From RGIG4097 sp937885645 (GTDB lineage Bacteria > Bacillota > Clostridia > Christensenellales > CAG-917), in assembly GCA_937885645.1 (NCBI GenBank), contig CALABJ010000028.1, positions 1 through 64,000 of the forward strand: a stretch of DNA of 64,000 nucleotides, written 5' to 3'. Each line of letters starts with the position of its first letter. The stretch's first letter is position 1. Of this stretch, positions 23,387 to 32,422 are shown in pieces. The notes below the pieces were generated by a model that saw only the letters and a program-made list of their open reading frames with translations, had not been told where the DNA came from and searched no databases. The translations under genes and the position numbers were made by a program.

Positions 23387-25228
23387 TTATGCTTTCTTTT
23401 GCTTTTTCAGGACAACTGCCATCAGCACCACTCCTATGATGAGAGCAACTGCAACACCTAGCACGCTTGCCCAAACTTCAGTTTTGAAGAAGGCGGATTT
23501 CACTGTCAAGGTGTAGGCGTTTTCCACTTGACGATAGTCACCATATTGAGCGGTGATGACATATTCACCACTCTTTGTAGGTGCAAAGTCAAAGGTGTCA
23601 CCTGTTGACACTTGCTCGCCGTTGACAAACCACTTGATGTCCTTTTCAGGGTCAACTCCTTCCATATTTGAAAGGCTGAACGTGACGCTGTCACCAGTGA
23701 AGATTGTGCCTGCCTTTTCACCCATATCACGGCCTTCAATATGTGAAGGTGTCACTTGGACGTGGCCTGCCACTGAGTCGTAGGAAACGTACTTGACCAA
23801 GAATTTTATTGAAGCACTGAAAGAGGTGCTGTCATTTGTGTAGGTGGCTGTGAGGCGGTATGTGCCCTTTCTGTCGGGAGTGTAGCCGATTGACTTGCCC
23901 ATGCCGATTTCTTCACTTTCTCCGTCATATTCCTCAAACTCCCCTGTTTCCTTGCCGTCTTTGTCGAGGACAGGTTTTGACAAGATTTCAGTCAAAGTCC
24001 AAACCACCTTGTTTGCAAGGGCTGGATTGGTTGATCCAAAGGGTGCAAGGTCGGCGGTGAAGGTGATGGTGCCGTGTTGTCCACGATAGATTGTTGCGTC
24101 CGCGGACAACTCTTTGTCGTTGGTCATGGTGATTCCAGTAGGTTCAAGATAGGTGTCGGTGATAGGGTCGTTGACACTGGCGTAGCCCTCAAACTTAGGG
24201 AGGCTGTATCCGTTGTATTGGATTTCGCTCTTGGTTGAAGAGGTGAGGACATGTCTTGCAATGACCGTTGAAGAGGTTGCGCCTCCTGTTGTTTGCTCAC
24301 GGAGGGTGACCACTGCGCTGACAACGGACACAAAGGCGGTTGCCATACTTGTGCCTGTTGAAGTGGTGTAGGAATCACTTGCACCCTTTGCAACGTAAAT
24401 GCCGTCTGCAGGGGCAGTGACGTCATAGTCGCCGTAGTTGCTGTCCGTCTTGACACCGTTTTTGTCATAGCCCATGACGGAAAGCACACCGTCAAGTGAT
24501 GCAGGATAACCCGCCTTTGATGAGGACACGTAGTTGTCGTTGCCTGCTGCTGAAACAATGACCATATCGCTTGAGGCGTTGAGGAAGAGTTGTTGATGCT
24601 TTTCGTAGTCCTTTGCAACGTAGCCACAAAGTGCAAGGTTGAGGACATCAATGCCCAAAGTGTCTTGGGTGTCCATGGCGTACTTTATGCCGTTTGCCAC
24701 AGACGCATCGGGGAAAGCGGTTGTGTCGTCACGAGATGCCTTGATGGGATAAATCTTGATATAATCGCTGAGCCCCAACTCGTGTATCATCATTGCCATT
24801 ATGCTGGCAACTGCAGTGCCGTGGCTGTTGGTGGTTTTGTCAACGACGTTGGCGATTTCATCTGCGGTGGGGTTTTTGACACCTGCAACACCGCTTCCAA
24901 CAAAGGCGTTGTAGCCCTGCTCTTTTCCGTCCACCTTATAGAGGGTGTTTGTCTTTTGGAAAACTTCGTGGGCAAAGTTGACACCTGTGTCGATGACACC
25001 GATGACAACAGGATTGTTTTTGTCTGCACCTTGAATCCACTTTGACACGGATTCCTTCATGGCAGAGATATTCAAGTGGTTTTCACCATAATACCAAAAC
25101 ACGTCAGCATTGTCTGAAGATACACTGCCGTATTGGGTTGCCATTGCCACGCCAGTGGGCAAAAGTGCAGTGACGAGGACTGCAAGGACAAGGGCCATGG
25201 TGAGGATAAATTTGAGATTTCTTTTCAT
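23387..25228 (-). CDS. membrane-anchored subtilisin-like serine protease (S8)
   Basis: 613 residues. Signal peptide at 1-30 (ends VAMA-TQYG). The peptidase S8 domain has the catalytic Asp80 in VIDTGV, His136 in SHGTAV and the Ser of GTSMATA near 295. Beyond ~330 come two Ig-like or PKD-like beta domains, and the C-terminus has a membrane helix (VWASVLGVAVALIIGVVLM) with a KKQKKA tail, so the enzyme is tethered to the cell surface. No propeptide of normal size is apparent. ATG 25228 is chosen for the signal peptide; no clear ribosome site is seen. Substrates unknown. Confidence 0.92.
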   Translation of the reverse strand: MKRNLKFILTMALVLAVLVTALLPTGVAMATQYGSVSSDNADVFWYYGENHLNISAMKESVSKWIQGADKNNPVVIGVIDTGVNFAHEVFQKTNTLYKVDGKEQGYNAFVGSGVAGVKNPTADEIANVVDKTTNSHGTAVASIMAMMIHELGLSDYIKIYPIKASRDDTTAFPDASVANGIKYAMDTQDTLGIDVLNLALCGYVAKDYEKHQQLFLNASSDMVIVSAAGNDNYVSSSKAGYPASLDGVLSVMGYDKNGVKTDSNYGDYDVTAPADGIYVAKGASDSYTTSTGTSMATAFVSVVSAVVTLREQTTGGATSSTVIARHVLTSSTKSEIQYNGYSLPKFEGYASVNDPITDTYLEPTGITMTNDKELSADATIYRGQHGTITFTADLAPFGSTNPALANKVVWTLTEILSKPVLDKDGKETGEFEEYDGESEEIGMGKSIGYTPDRKGTYRLTATYTNDSTSFSASIKFLVKYVSYDSVAGHVQVTPSHIEGRDMGEKAGTIFTGDSVTFSLSNMEGVDPEKDIKWFVNGEQVSTGDTFDFAPTKSGEYVITAQYGDYRQVENAYTLTVKSAFFKTEVWASVLGVAVALIIGVVLMAVVLKKQKKA

Positions 25229-25311
25229 AACTGATTTGATATGTTTCCGTGTGTATGTCTTTCTATCGCAATCACGGACAAACACTTTTGCATTTTTTCG
25301 TTGACTACTCT

Positions 25312-26760
25312 TTATTCGGCGACAACTCTGTCAAGATAGTCCATTGAGAATTGGAGTCTGCGTAGGCTTTCTTCCTTGCCAAGGACCACTGCCATTTCCA
25401 CTGCGCCACCGGGGGTTGAGGGTTGACCGGTCAGTGCCACGCGGACGCTGAACATAACTTGACCGCCCTTCATTCCGTTTGCCTCGGCAGATGATTTCAT
25501 GGCTTCTTTTATGGCATCTTCTGTCCAGTCATCAAGACCTGCAAGTGCATCAAACGCAACTTTAAGTGCACGTTTTGCAACGTTAAAGTCCACTTTCATC
25601 TTTTGATGTACATACATATTGACGTCGTATTCATCAAAGTCAACAAGGAAGTCTATCTTTTCAGGAATGTCTGAAAGGACGTCAACACGGGTTTGCATAA
25701 GACGACTGATTTCGTAGTCATTGAACTTTCCGCCTGCCTTGCTCTTGAGGATATAAGGCAGTGAGACTTTGTAGAATTCATCAGGTGTCATAGCCTTCAA
25801 ATATTCGCCATTGAGCCAGCGCATCTTTGCTTCGTCAAAGATTGCAGGACTCTTTGAAATGCCGTCCACGTCAAACTCTTCGATCATTTCTTCAATGGTC
25901 ATTTTCTCCTTGTTGGTCTTAGGACACCAGCCAAGAAGTGCGATATAGTTGACGATTGCTTCAGGCAAATATCCTTTTGCCACAAAGTCCTCAAAGTTGG
26001 CGTCACCATATCTCTTTGACAGCTTGCGTTGTGCGTCTTTCATGATGGGTGACAAGTGAATGTATGTAGGTCTTTCCCAACCAAATGCATCGTACATAAG
26101 ATTGTATTTGGGGGTTGATGAAAGATACTCCACACCTCTCATAACGTGGGTGATGCCCATAAGATGGTCATCAACGACGTTGGCAAAGTTGTAGGTGGGG
26201 AGGCCGTCACTCTTGAGAAGGACACCGTCTTCAATGTCTGCGCTTGCCACTGCGATTTCACCAAAAACAAGGTCGGTGTATGACGACACAACGCCTTCGG
26301 GCACCTTTTGTCTTATTACGTAAGGCTCGCCTGCTGCAACTCTTGCCTTTGCTTCTTCAAGAGGGATATTACGGCAATGTTTGTCGTAGGTGTGAAGACC
26401 GTTTTCGTCAACGATTGATTGGAGACGCTCCTTATCGCAGAAGCAGTAATATGCTCCGCCAAGTTCCACAAGTTTTTCGGCGTATTCCTTGTAAAGTCCC
26501 ATACGCTCGGTTTGGACGTAAGGGCCGTATCCGCCGTCTTTGTCAGGACCTTCATCGTAGTCCATACCGGCAATGTTCAGTGTGCGATAAATTGCTTCAA
26601 CTGCACCTTCAACCTTTCTTTCTTGGTCGGTGTCTTCAATGCGAAGGATAAAAGTGCCTTTATGTTTTCTTGCATAAAGGTAGGTGTAAAGACCTGTGCG
26701 AAGGTTGCCGATGTGCATAAAGCCCGTAGGTGAGGGGGCAAATCTTGTTCTAACTGTCAT
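25312..26760 (-). CDS. gltX: glutamyl-tRNA synthetase
   Basis: 482 residues, class I. The N-terminus reads RTRFAPSPTGFMHIGN with the HIGH-type motif at 16-19, and the KMSKS equivalent is KLSKRYGD (about 245). It charges tRNA-Glu, and in clostridia lacking glnS also tRNA-Gln, which is then amidated. ATG 26760 has AAGGA 7 nt upstream, 10 nt after the radC stop, so they are in one operon. This differs from Bacillus, where gltX is with cysE-cysS. Confidence 0.97.
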   Translation of the reverse strand: MTVRTRFAPSPTGFMHIGNLRTGLYTYLYARKHKGTFILRIEDTDQERKVEGAVEAIYRTLNIAGMDYDEGPDKDGGYGPYVQTERMGLYKEYAEKLVELGGAYYCFCDKERLQSIVDENGLHTYDKHCRNIPLEEAKARVAAGEPYVIRQKVPEGVVSSYTDLVFGEIAVASADIEDGVLLKSDGLPTYNFANVVDDHLMGITHVMRGVEYLSSTPKYNLMYDAFGWERPTYIHLSPIMKDAQRKLSKRYGDANFEDFVAKGYLPEAIVNYIALLGWCPKTNKEKMTIEEMIEEFDVDGISKSPAIFDEAKMRWLNGEYLKAMTPDEFYKVSLPYILKSKAGGKFNDYEISRLMQTRVDVLSDIPEKIDFLVDFDEYDVNMYVHQKMKVDFNVAKRALKVAFDALAGLDDWTEDAIKEAMKSSAEANGMKGGQVMFSVRVALTGQPSTPGGAVEMAVVLGKEESLRRLQFSMDYLDRVVAE

Positions 26761-26770
26761 AATGTATCCT

Positions 26771-27451
26771 TTATTTTTGAGGAATAAGTCCGTTTTCCTC
26801 AAATGAATAGTATTTTCTGTCGCTAAAAATGAAATGGTCTTGAAGGGTGACGGATATGTTTTTCAGCATATCTCTTATCTTCAAGGTGAGGGCGAGGTCG
26901 TCAGCGGAGGGTGACAAATCGCCACTGGGGTGGTTGTGGGCAAGGAGTATGCCACAAGCACCGGTGCGGAGTGCGAAATCTGCAATCTCTCTAACTGGCA
27001 CACTGACTGCAACGCCGTCACCGCTTGCCAACTTCTCCATGCGGATAAAGTTGTCCTTGGCGTCAACTGCCACCATATACACTTGCTCAATTTCCTTGCC
27101 GAAAAGTTTGGCTTTCATAAAATCTCTTGCCACACCTCTGCCTGCAAGGCTTATCTTTTCCTTTGCTCTATCGTTGGAATAAACACGAAGGACGTCGGGA
27201 AGTGAATTCAAAAAAATCGCTGCGTTTTTGGTCATACCCTTCACTGCCATAAGTCTATCCACGTCAGTGCTGAGCACGTCCGCAAAAGAGCCAAAGGTGT
27301 TGATGAGCTCGTGGGCTATGGCGTTTGTGTCCTTGCGAGGAATAAATGCAAAAAGCAAAAACTCCAAAATCTCGTGAGGTTGGAGTGATTCAATCCCTGC
27401 GGAAACAATCTTTTCGCGCAGTCTATCTCTGTGTCCGTCGTGCACTGCCAT
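26771..27451 (-). CDS. radC: RadC-family JAB/MPN protein
   Basis: 226 residues. A helix-hairpin-helix-like N-terminal half (FADVLSTDVDRLMAVKGM) precedes the MPN domain with the JAMM metal site HNHPSGDLSPSADD near 170. The historical DNA repair role is doubtful; the biochemical function is not established. ATG 27451 shares its A with the stop of the upstream gene (TGATG), indicating coupled translation. It is directly upstream of gltX. Confidence 0.93.
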   Translation of the reverse strand: MAVHDGHRDRLREKIVSAGIESLQPHEILEFLLFAFIPRKDTNAIAHELINTFGSFADVLSTDVDRLMAVKGMTKNAAIFLNSLPDVLRVYSNDRAKEKISLAGRGVARDFMKAKLFGKEIEQVYMVAVDAKDNFIRMEKLASGDGVAVSVPVREIADFALRTGACGILLAHNHPSGDLSPSADDLALTLKIRDMLKNISVTLQDHFIFSDRKYYSFEENGLIPQK

Positions 27452-27876
27452 CACTTTTTGGTCAATTCCGCATAGTCGTTGAAGATGGTCATATCATTTC
27501 TGACAAGACGTACCAAAACGCGGATTGCGTCATCACTATCGATGAAGCCGTAGGTCTTTCCAATTATCTTCCAAAGGGCATAGCAGTTGAGGAAGTCATA
27601 CCAAAAATATGCTTCGTCTTGAAGTTGGAAGATTTCAAGGAAGTTGAAAGACTCATATTTGCCGCTGTGCTTCAAGATTTCAATGAGGGTGTTCACTTCT
27701 TCGTTGTTGTCATATCTCTCATGGATGAATTTGAGCATATACTTTTTGACGTCTTTTGAAAAAGTGACCACACCTTGTTGCGCGTTGGCAATATCTTTCA
27801 TGATAGGTGCGATATCGGGGTCCTTTGCATACTTTTGCAGGACCTTTTGACAAGGGAAAGAAAATGCTGTTGTCAT
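27451..27876 (-). CDS. 141-residue protein of unknown function
   Basis: Predicted soluble helical protein without a signal peptide, with aromatic-rich DEAYFWYDFLNCYALWKIIG in its second half. First gene of an operon with radC and gltX. The promoter TTGCAA-N17-TATAAT ends only 8 nt before the ATG and there is no ribosome site, so its mRNA is probably leaderless. No family recognised. Confidence 0.75.
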   Translation of the reverse strand: MTTAFSFPCQKVLQKYAKDPDIAPIMKDIANAQQGVVTFSKDVKKYMLKFIHERYDNNEEVNTLIEILKHSGKYESFNFLEIFQLQDEAYFWYDFLNCYALWKIIGKTYGFIDSDDAIRVLVRLVRNDMTIFNDYAELTKK

Positions 27877-27884
27877 AATAAAAT

Positions 27885-27913
27885 ATTATATATTAAAAAG
27901 CGTTTTATTGCAA
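27885..27913 (-). promoter_or_regulatory. promoter of the orf141-radC-gltX operon, leaderless geometry
   Basis: TTGCAA (27913-27908), 17-nt spacer, TATAAT (27890-27885); 8 nt then the start codon. Confidence 0.8.
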
Positions 27914-27919
27914 TATAAA

Positions 27920-27939
27920 AGTGCGTGTGTCCACGCACT
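27920..27939 (-). terminator. terminator of the glycogen operon
   Basis: AGTGCGTG-GACA-CACGCACT followed on the minus strand by TTTATATT. Confidence 0.8.
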
Positions 27940-27944
27940 CGTCA

Positions 27945-27964
27945 AAAATTTGTATACAAATTTT
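27945..27964. promoter_or_regulatory. perfect 20-bp palindrome, possible operator
   Basis: AAAATTTGTATACAAATTTT, about 30 bp upstream of the -35 box at 27913 and just past the end of the amylase gene. Too AT-rich to be a strong RNA hairpin; a dimeric repressor site is plausible. Confidence 0.4.
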
Positions 27965-28021
27965 CAGCCCCAACCAAATCCACCCGTTTAGAATATCGGT
28001 TTTGATGTTTGGTTTTTGAGG

Positions 28022-29767
28022 TTAGATTTTGAAGACTTCCTCTCCATTTACTGTGAGAATTGCACTTTGGTGAGTTGCTGAAAGGCGAAGTTCGCCCTTT
28101 TCACACCTTCTCACAATGGTGAATCCGTTGTCAGTGACATCTTCAAAAGTGGTTTCACCAAGGAAGAAATCGGCATACTTTCTGCGGATTTCACCAAGGG
28201 TTTGATAGTGGCGGACAAGGTCAAGGTCCTCTCTGCCCCAAGGATAAGTGCCTCGGTTGAGAGGGTCTTCATAACCGTAAGCACCGGCTTCGTCACCATA
28301 ATATAGACAGGGCATACCGGGGAGAATATATTGAAGTGTTGACGCCACTTTCAACCTGCTCTTTGCTTTGTTATAAAGTTCTCCTTCAAGGACCGCCACT
28401 GCTCTTTCTTCCTTTTTGTAGGGCGCGGGCACACCTGCAAGGACGGTGAGGATACGAGTGGTGTCGTGTGAGCCGACGAGGTTCATATTGACGTCAAGGC
28501 TTTCCTTAGGATAGTTTTCAAGGATACGGGTGATTCGGCCGACAAAATCGTAAGTTTTGCCACCAAGCACAAAGGAGATGATGCTGTCCTTGAAAGGATA
28601 GTTCATCACGCCGTCAAGTTGCTCACCCATAAAGTACGGGCGCCACTGACTGTACGCCACCTTTGTTGACGCGTCCTCCCACACTTCGCCTATGATTGAG
28701 CAATCGGGGTTGACGGATTTTATTTTCTTGCAAAGGTCGGTGGTGAAGTCAATAGGGAGCTCATCAACCACGTCAAGACGCCAACCTTTAACACCCATCT
28801 TCGTCCACTTTTCAATGACGCCGTTTTCACCTAAGATGAGGTCACGATAGCCCTTTGCGGATTTGTTGACAGTGGGCACAACCGTTGAGCCCCACCAGCA
28901 ACCATACTTGTCGGGATACTGGTCAAAGTAATACCAATCGTAATAAGGTGACTCCTTGCTTTGATATGCGCCGAGAGAGTTGTACGTTCCTTTCTTGTTG
29001 AAGTAAATGCTGTCCGAGCCGGTGTGATTGAACACTCCGTCCAAGATGATGGATATGCCCTTTTCATCTGCCTTTTTGATGAGGGTTTTGAATTGCTCCT
29101 CGTCACCAAAAAGTTCATCTATTTCAAGATAGTCACCTGTGTCATAGCGGTGATTTGATGATGACTTGAAGATGGGGCAAAAATAAATCCAAGTGACGCC
29201 GAGAGATTTGAGATAATCAAGTTTTGAAATGACACCTTTCACGTTGCCACCATAGAAGTCGTTGGCTTGATAGTCGGCGCCCTCTTTTGCAAAATCGGGA
29301 CGATCATACCAGTTGGTGTGATAACGTCCACTCTTTAAGAAAGGACGGCTTTCACCCTTGCAAAATCTATCTGGGAAGATTTGATAGATTACGCCTTGTT
29401 TTGCTTGAACAGGGGTTTTATAGTCCACTTTTGACACTGTCAACTGCCATTCGGGTAGCCAATCTCCTTTTATTGCAGTACCGTCTGTGTCCCGTCCAAA
29501 GAAGGCAAGAGTGCCGTCAGGAAGCACTCCTTCAAAGCGGTAGTGCCAGATGCCGTAAGTGTCGATGACAAATTTTGCCTCGAAAAAATCCACATTTTCA
29601 GCGGTGTGAGAATATGGCAATTCAATGCGCTTTGACACTTCGTCCTTTCTCAAAACCACAAAAACGCGCTTCACGTTGAAGTGCTTTTCAAGGGGGAAAG
29701 TGATGGTGATTTCTTTGCCTGCCACCGCCCCGCCGTAGGGTTTTTTGTGGACGAGAGGATTGTACAT
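28022..29767 (-). CDS. GH13 alpha-amylase/neopullulanase-like enzyme
   Basis: 581 residues. An N-terminal beta domain (about 1-115, CBM34-like) precedes the GH13 barrel. Conserved regions: DGVFNH (near 245), GWRLDVVDE with the nucleophile Asp (near 333), GEVWED with the acid/base Glu (near 360) and GSHDTTR (near 432). No signal peptide, so it acts in the cytoplasm, probably debranching or hydrolysing glycogen-derived maltodextrins. The start at 29767 is chosen by homology length; no clear ribosome site is present. It is last in the glycogen operon, behind a 10-bp hairpin. Confidence 0.9.
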   Translation of the reverse strand: MYNPLVHKKPYGGAVAGKEITITFPLEKHFNVKRVFVVLRKDEVSKRIELPYSHTAENVDFFEAKFVIDTYGIWHYRFEGVLPDGTLAFFGRDTDGTAIKGDWLPEWQLTVSKVDYKTPVQAKQGVIYQIFPDRFCKGESRPFLKSGRYHTNWYDRPDFAKEGADYQANDFYGGNVKGVISKLDYLKSLGVTWIYFCPIFKSSSNHRYDTGDYLEIDELFGDEEQFKTLIKKADEKGISIILDGVFNHTGSDSIYFNKKGTYNSLGAYQSKESPYYDWYYFDQYPDKYGCWWGSTVVPTVNKSAKGYRDLILGENGVIEKWTKMGVKGWRLDVVDELPIDFTTDLCKKIKSVNPDCSIIGEVWEDASTKVAYSQWRPYFMGEQLDGVMNYPFKDSIISFVLGGKTYDFVGRITRILENYPKESLDVNMNLVGSHDTTRILTVLAGVPAPYKKEERAVAVLEGELYNKAKSRLKVASTLQYILPGMPCLYYGDEAGAYGYEDPLNRGTYPWGREDLDLVRHYQTLGEIRRKYADFFLGETTFEDVTDNGFTIVRRCEKGELRLSATHQSAILTVNGEEVFKI

Positions 29768-29787
29768 TTTCTGTCTTTTTCGTGAGG

Positions 29788-29815
29788 GAAGCAAGCCCAA
29801 AAAGAGGCTTGCTTC
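29788..29815 (-). promoter_or_regulatory. hairpin in the glgP-amylase spacer
   Basis: GAAGCAAGCC and GGCTTGCTTC, a perfect 10-bp stem with an 8-nt loop, 20 nt before the amylase ATG and without a T tract. It could stabilise the upstream message or limit translation of the amylase. Confidence 0.5.
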
Positions 29816-29902
29816 ACTTGGTTTTTTGTTTGAAATATTGTGTTTGTTTGTTGCGTTTTTGAGGGGCAGAATTTTACGCTCCGCCCTCACGCGGTCAAGA
29901 TT

Positions 29903-32338
29903 TTACTTCTTGATAGGGTTGAGTCCCCAAATTCTGTTGGCGTATTCACGGACTGCTCTATCCCCTGCAAAGAAGCCTGCTTTTGCAATGTTGACAAGGG
30001 ACATTCTGTTCCACTTTTGCTTGTCAAGATAGGTGTCGTTGACTCTTTGCTGTGCTTTCTTGTATGACTCGAAGTCTTCAAGGCACATAAAGCCGTCTGC
30101 TTGTCCGCCTCTGCCAATGGTGAGGCTGTCTGCGATTTCATCAAATCTTTCACCGCCGAGGCCTTCACGGAGTTGGTCGATGAGTGCCTTGATTGTGGGG
30201 TTGGTTTGATAGTGGTATGTGGGGTTGTAGCCCTTGCGCCAAAGTTCTTCAACTTCGTGGGCAAGAAGGCCGAAGAGGAACATATTTTCTTCGCCAACGT
30301 TTTCGTGGATTTCCACGTTTGCACCGTCCATTGTGCCAAGGGTCAGTGCGCCGTTGATCATAAACTTCATATTGCCTGTGCCACTTGCTTCCTTGCCTGC
30401 AATTGAGATTTGCTCACTGACTTCTGCTGCGGGCATAATGATTTCTGCAAGGGTGACGCGGTAGTTTTCAAGGAAGACAACTTTGAGTTTGTCTTTCACG
30501 TCGGGATCGTTGTTGATGACCTTGCCGAGGGTGCAGATGAAGTGGATGATTTGCTTTGCCATATAGTAGGCACTTGCAGCCTTTGCACCAAAGACGAAGG
30601 TGCGAGGCACGATGTCAAGGTTGGGGTTCTCTTTCAATCTAAGATAGAGGTCAAGGATATGCAGTGCATTGAGAAGTTGACGCTTGTATTCGTGCAGACG
30701 TTTCACTTGCACGTCAAAGATTGAGTCGGGGTTGACGGTGACGCCGTTGTGTTCAAGGATATACTTTGCAAGGCGTTCCTTGTTTTCTCTCTTGATTGAT
30801 GCAAGACGATCAAGCACTTGATTGTCTCCCATATAGCGGAGGAGGTTATTAAGTTCAGTTGCGTCGTTCTTCCAGCCCTCACCGATGAGTTCATCAAGAA
30901 GTTTTGAAAGACCGGGGTTGGCTTGGCAGACCCATCTACGATGGGTGATACCGTTGGTGACGTTGGTGAACTTTTCGGGGTGCATCTTGTAGTAATCACT
31001 GAAAACGTCCTTCTTCAAAATGTCGCTGTGCAGTGCGCTGACGCCGTTGATAGTGTGTGAAGTTGCAAGGCAAAGGTTTGCCATGCGGACTTGACCGTCG
31101 CCGAGGACTGCGTTGTGATTGACTGTTTCCCAGTTGTTGGGATAGACGTTCCACAGTTCACCGCAGAATCTTTGGTTGATTTCTTGAACGATTTGATACA
31201 CTCTGGGAAGCAGGCTTTGGAAGAGGTCTTGGGGCCACTTTTCAAGTGCTTCTGCCATGACCGTGTGGTTGGTGTAGCTGACGGTGTGGGTGACGATGTC
31301 CCATGCCTTGTCCCAACTATAACCATAGTCATCAAGAAGGATGCGCATAAGTTCGGGTATGCAGAGAGTGGGGTGTGTGTCGTTGATGTGGATTGCCACA
31401 CAGTCTGCAAGGTTGTCAAGAGAAGGATTCGTCTTGAAATGACGCTTGATGATGCTTTGGATTGATGCTGAAACAAAGAAATATTGTTGTTTGAGTCTGA
31501 GTGACTTTCCTTCAATGTGGTCGTCGGCAGGATACAGCACCTTTGAAATGCTTTCCGCCATTGCCTTTGCGCTCATTGCTTTGACGTAGTCACCCTTTGA
31601 GAAGACGTTGATGTCAAAGTCAACGGGTGCTTTTGATGACCAGAAGCGGATGCGGTTGACTGTGTCGGTGTTGTAGCCAGAGATGTTCATATCATAAGGC
31701 ACAGCAAGGACGGTTGTATGGTCCTTTTGTTCAACCATAAGTCTACCGTTTTCCCATCTTTGTTCGATGCGACCGCCAAATTTGATTTCGTAGATTTCTT
31801 CCATACGGGGTGCCATCCAGACACCGCCCATTTTGAGCCATTCATCAGGTTGTTCCAGTTGCCAACCGTCTGCGATGACTTGTTTGAAAAGACCGTAGTC
31901 ATACATGATTGAGAAACCGCTTGCTGCATAGTCGCAGGATGTGAGAGCATCCATATATGCCGCCGCCAGTCTTCCAAGACCGCCGTTGCCAAGACCTGCA
32001 TCGGGCTCGAACTCATAGAGTTCTTCAAGGGTCATACCCAGTTCACCAACTGCTTTTTCAACCACGTCAGTGATGCCCATATTGAAGAGGTGGTTCTTCA
32101 AACTTCTGCCAAGAAGGAATTCCATTGACATATAATACACTTGCTTTTCATTTCTTTCACGGACGACCTTTTTGAAGTCGATACGTGTGGATGTAAGTAT
32201 GTCACGGATGACTGTGCAGGTGGCTCTGTAGATTTGTGCCTTGGTTGCATCTTCGGGCTTGATGCCAAAGTTGCGTGCCATTACTTCTGCGATTTGCTTT
32301 GAGAAATCTTTGCTCTTTTCAAGATAATTTTGTGTCAT
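29903..32338 (-). CDS. glgP: glycogen phosphorylase
   Basis: 811 residues, full length. It releases glucose-1-phosphate from alpha-1,4-glucan with phosphate. The N-terminal segment has YYMSMEFLLGRSL and GNGGLGRLAAAYMDAL. The PLP-binding Lys lies in EASGTGNMKFMINGALT in the C-terminal domain. AAGGAAAGG precedes ATG 32338. It is in line with glgA and the amylase, so synthesis and breakdown genes are cotranscribed. Confidence 0.97.
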   Translation of the reverse strand: MTQNYLEKSKDFSKQIAEVMARNFGIKPEDATKAQIYRATCTVIRDILTSTRIDFKKVVRERNEKQVYYMSMEFLLGRSLKNHLFNMGITDVVEKAVGELGMTLEELYEFEPDAGLGNGGLGRLAAAYMDALTSCDYAASGFSIMYDYGLFKQVIADGWQLEQPDEWLKMGGVWMAPRMEEIYEIKFGGRIEQRWENGRLMVEQKDHTTVLAVPYDMNISGYNTDTVNRIRFWSSKAPVDFDINVFSKGDYVKAMSAKAMAESISKVLYPADDHIEGKSLRLKQQYFFVSASIQSIIKRHFKTNPSLDNLADCVAIHINDTHPTLCIPELMRILLDDYGYSWDKAWDIVTHTVSYTNHTVMAEALEKWPQDLFQSLLPRVYQIVQEINQRFCGELWNVYPNNWETVNHNAVLGDGQVRMANLCLATSHTINGVSALHSDILKKDVFSDYYKMHPEKFTNVTNGITHRRWVCQANPGLSKLLDELIGEGWKNDATELNNLLRYMGDNQVLDRLASIKRENKERLAKYILEHNGVTVNPDSIFDVQVKRLHEYKRQLLNALHILDLYLRLKENPNLDIVPRTFVFGAKAASAYYMAKQIIHFICTLGKVINNDPDVKDKLKVVFLENYRVTLAEIIMPAAEVSEQISIAGKEASGTGNMKFMINGALTLGTMDGANVEIHENVGEENMFLFGLLAHEVEELWRKGYNPTYHYQTNPTIKALIDQLREGLGGERFDEIADSLTIGRGGQADGFMCLEDFESYKKAQQRVNDTYLDKQKWNRMSLVNIAKAGFFAGDRAVREYANRIWGLNPIKK

Positions 32339-32422
32339 AACCTTTCCTTTCTTCTCTCGCTTCCCCCGACGAGAAAAAAGTGTTGTGATATTTTAGTTTG
32401 TCACCTTTCGGTGAAGAGTTTA

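Noticed and set aside
29788..29815. Terminator between glgP and the amylase gene
   Set aside because: The 10-bp hairpin is strong but lacks any T tract on the minus strand, so it was kept as a processing or translation-control stem instead.
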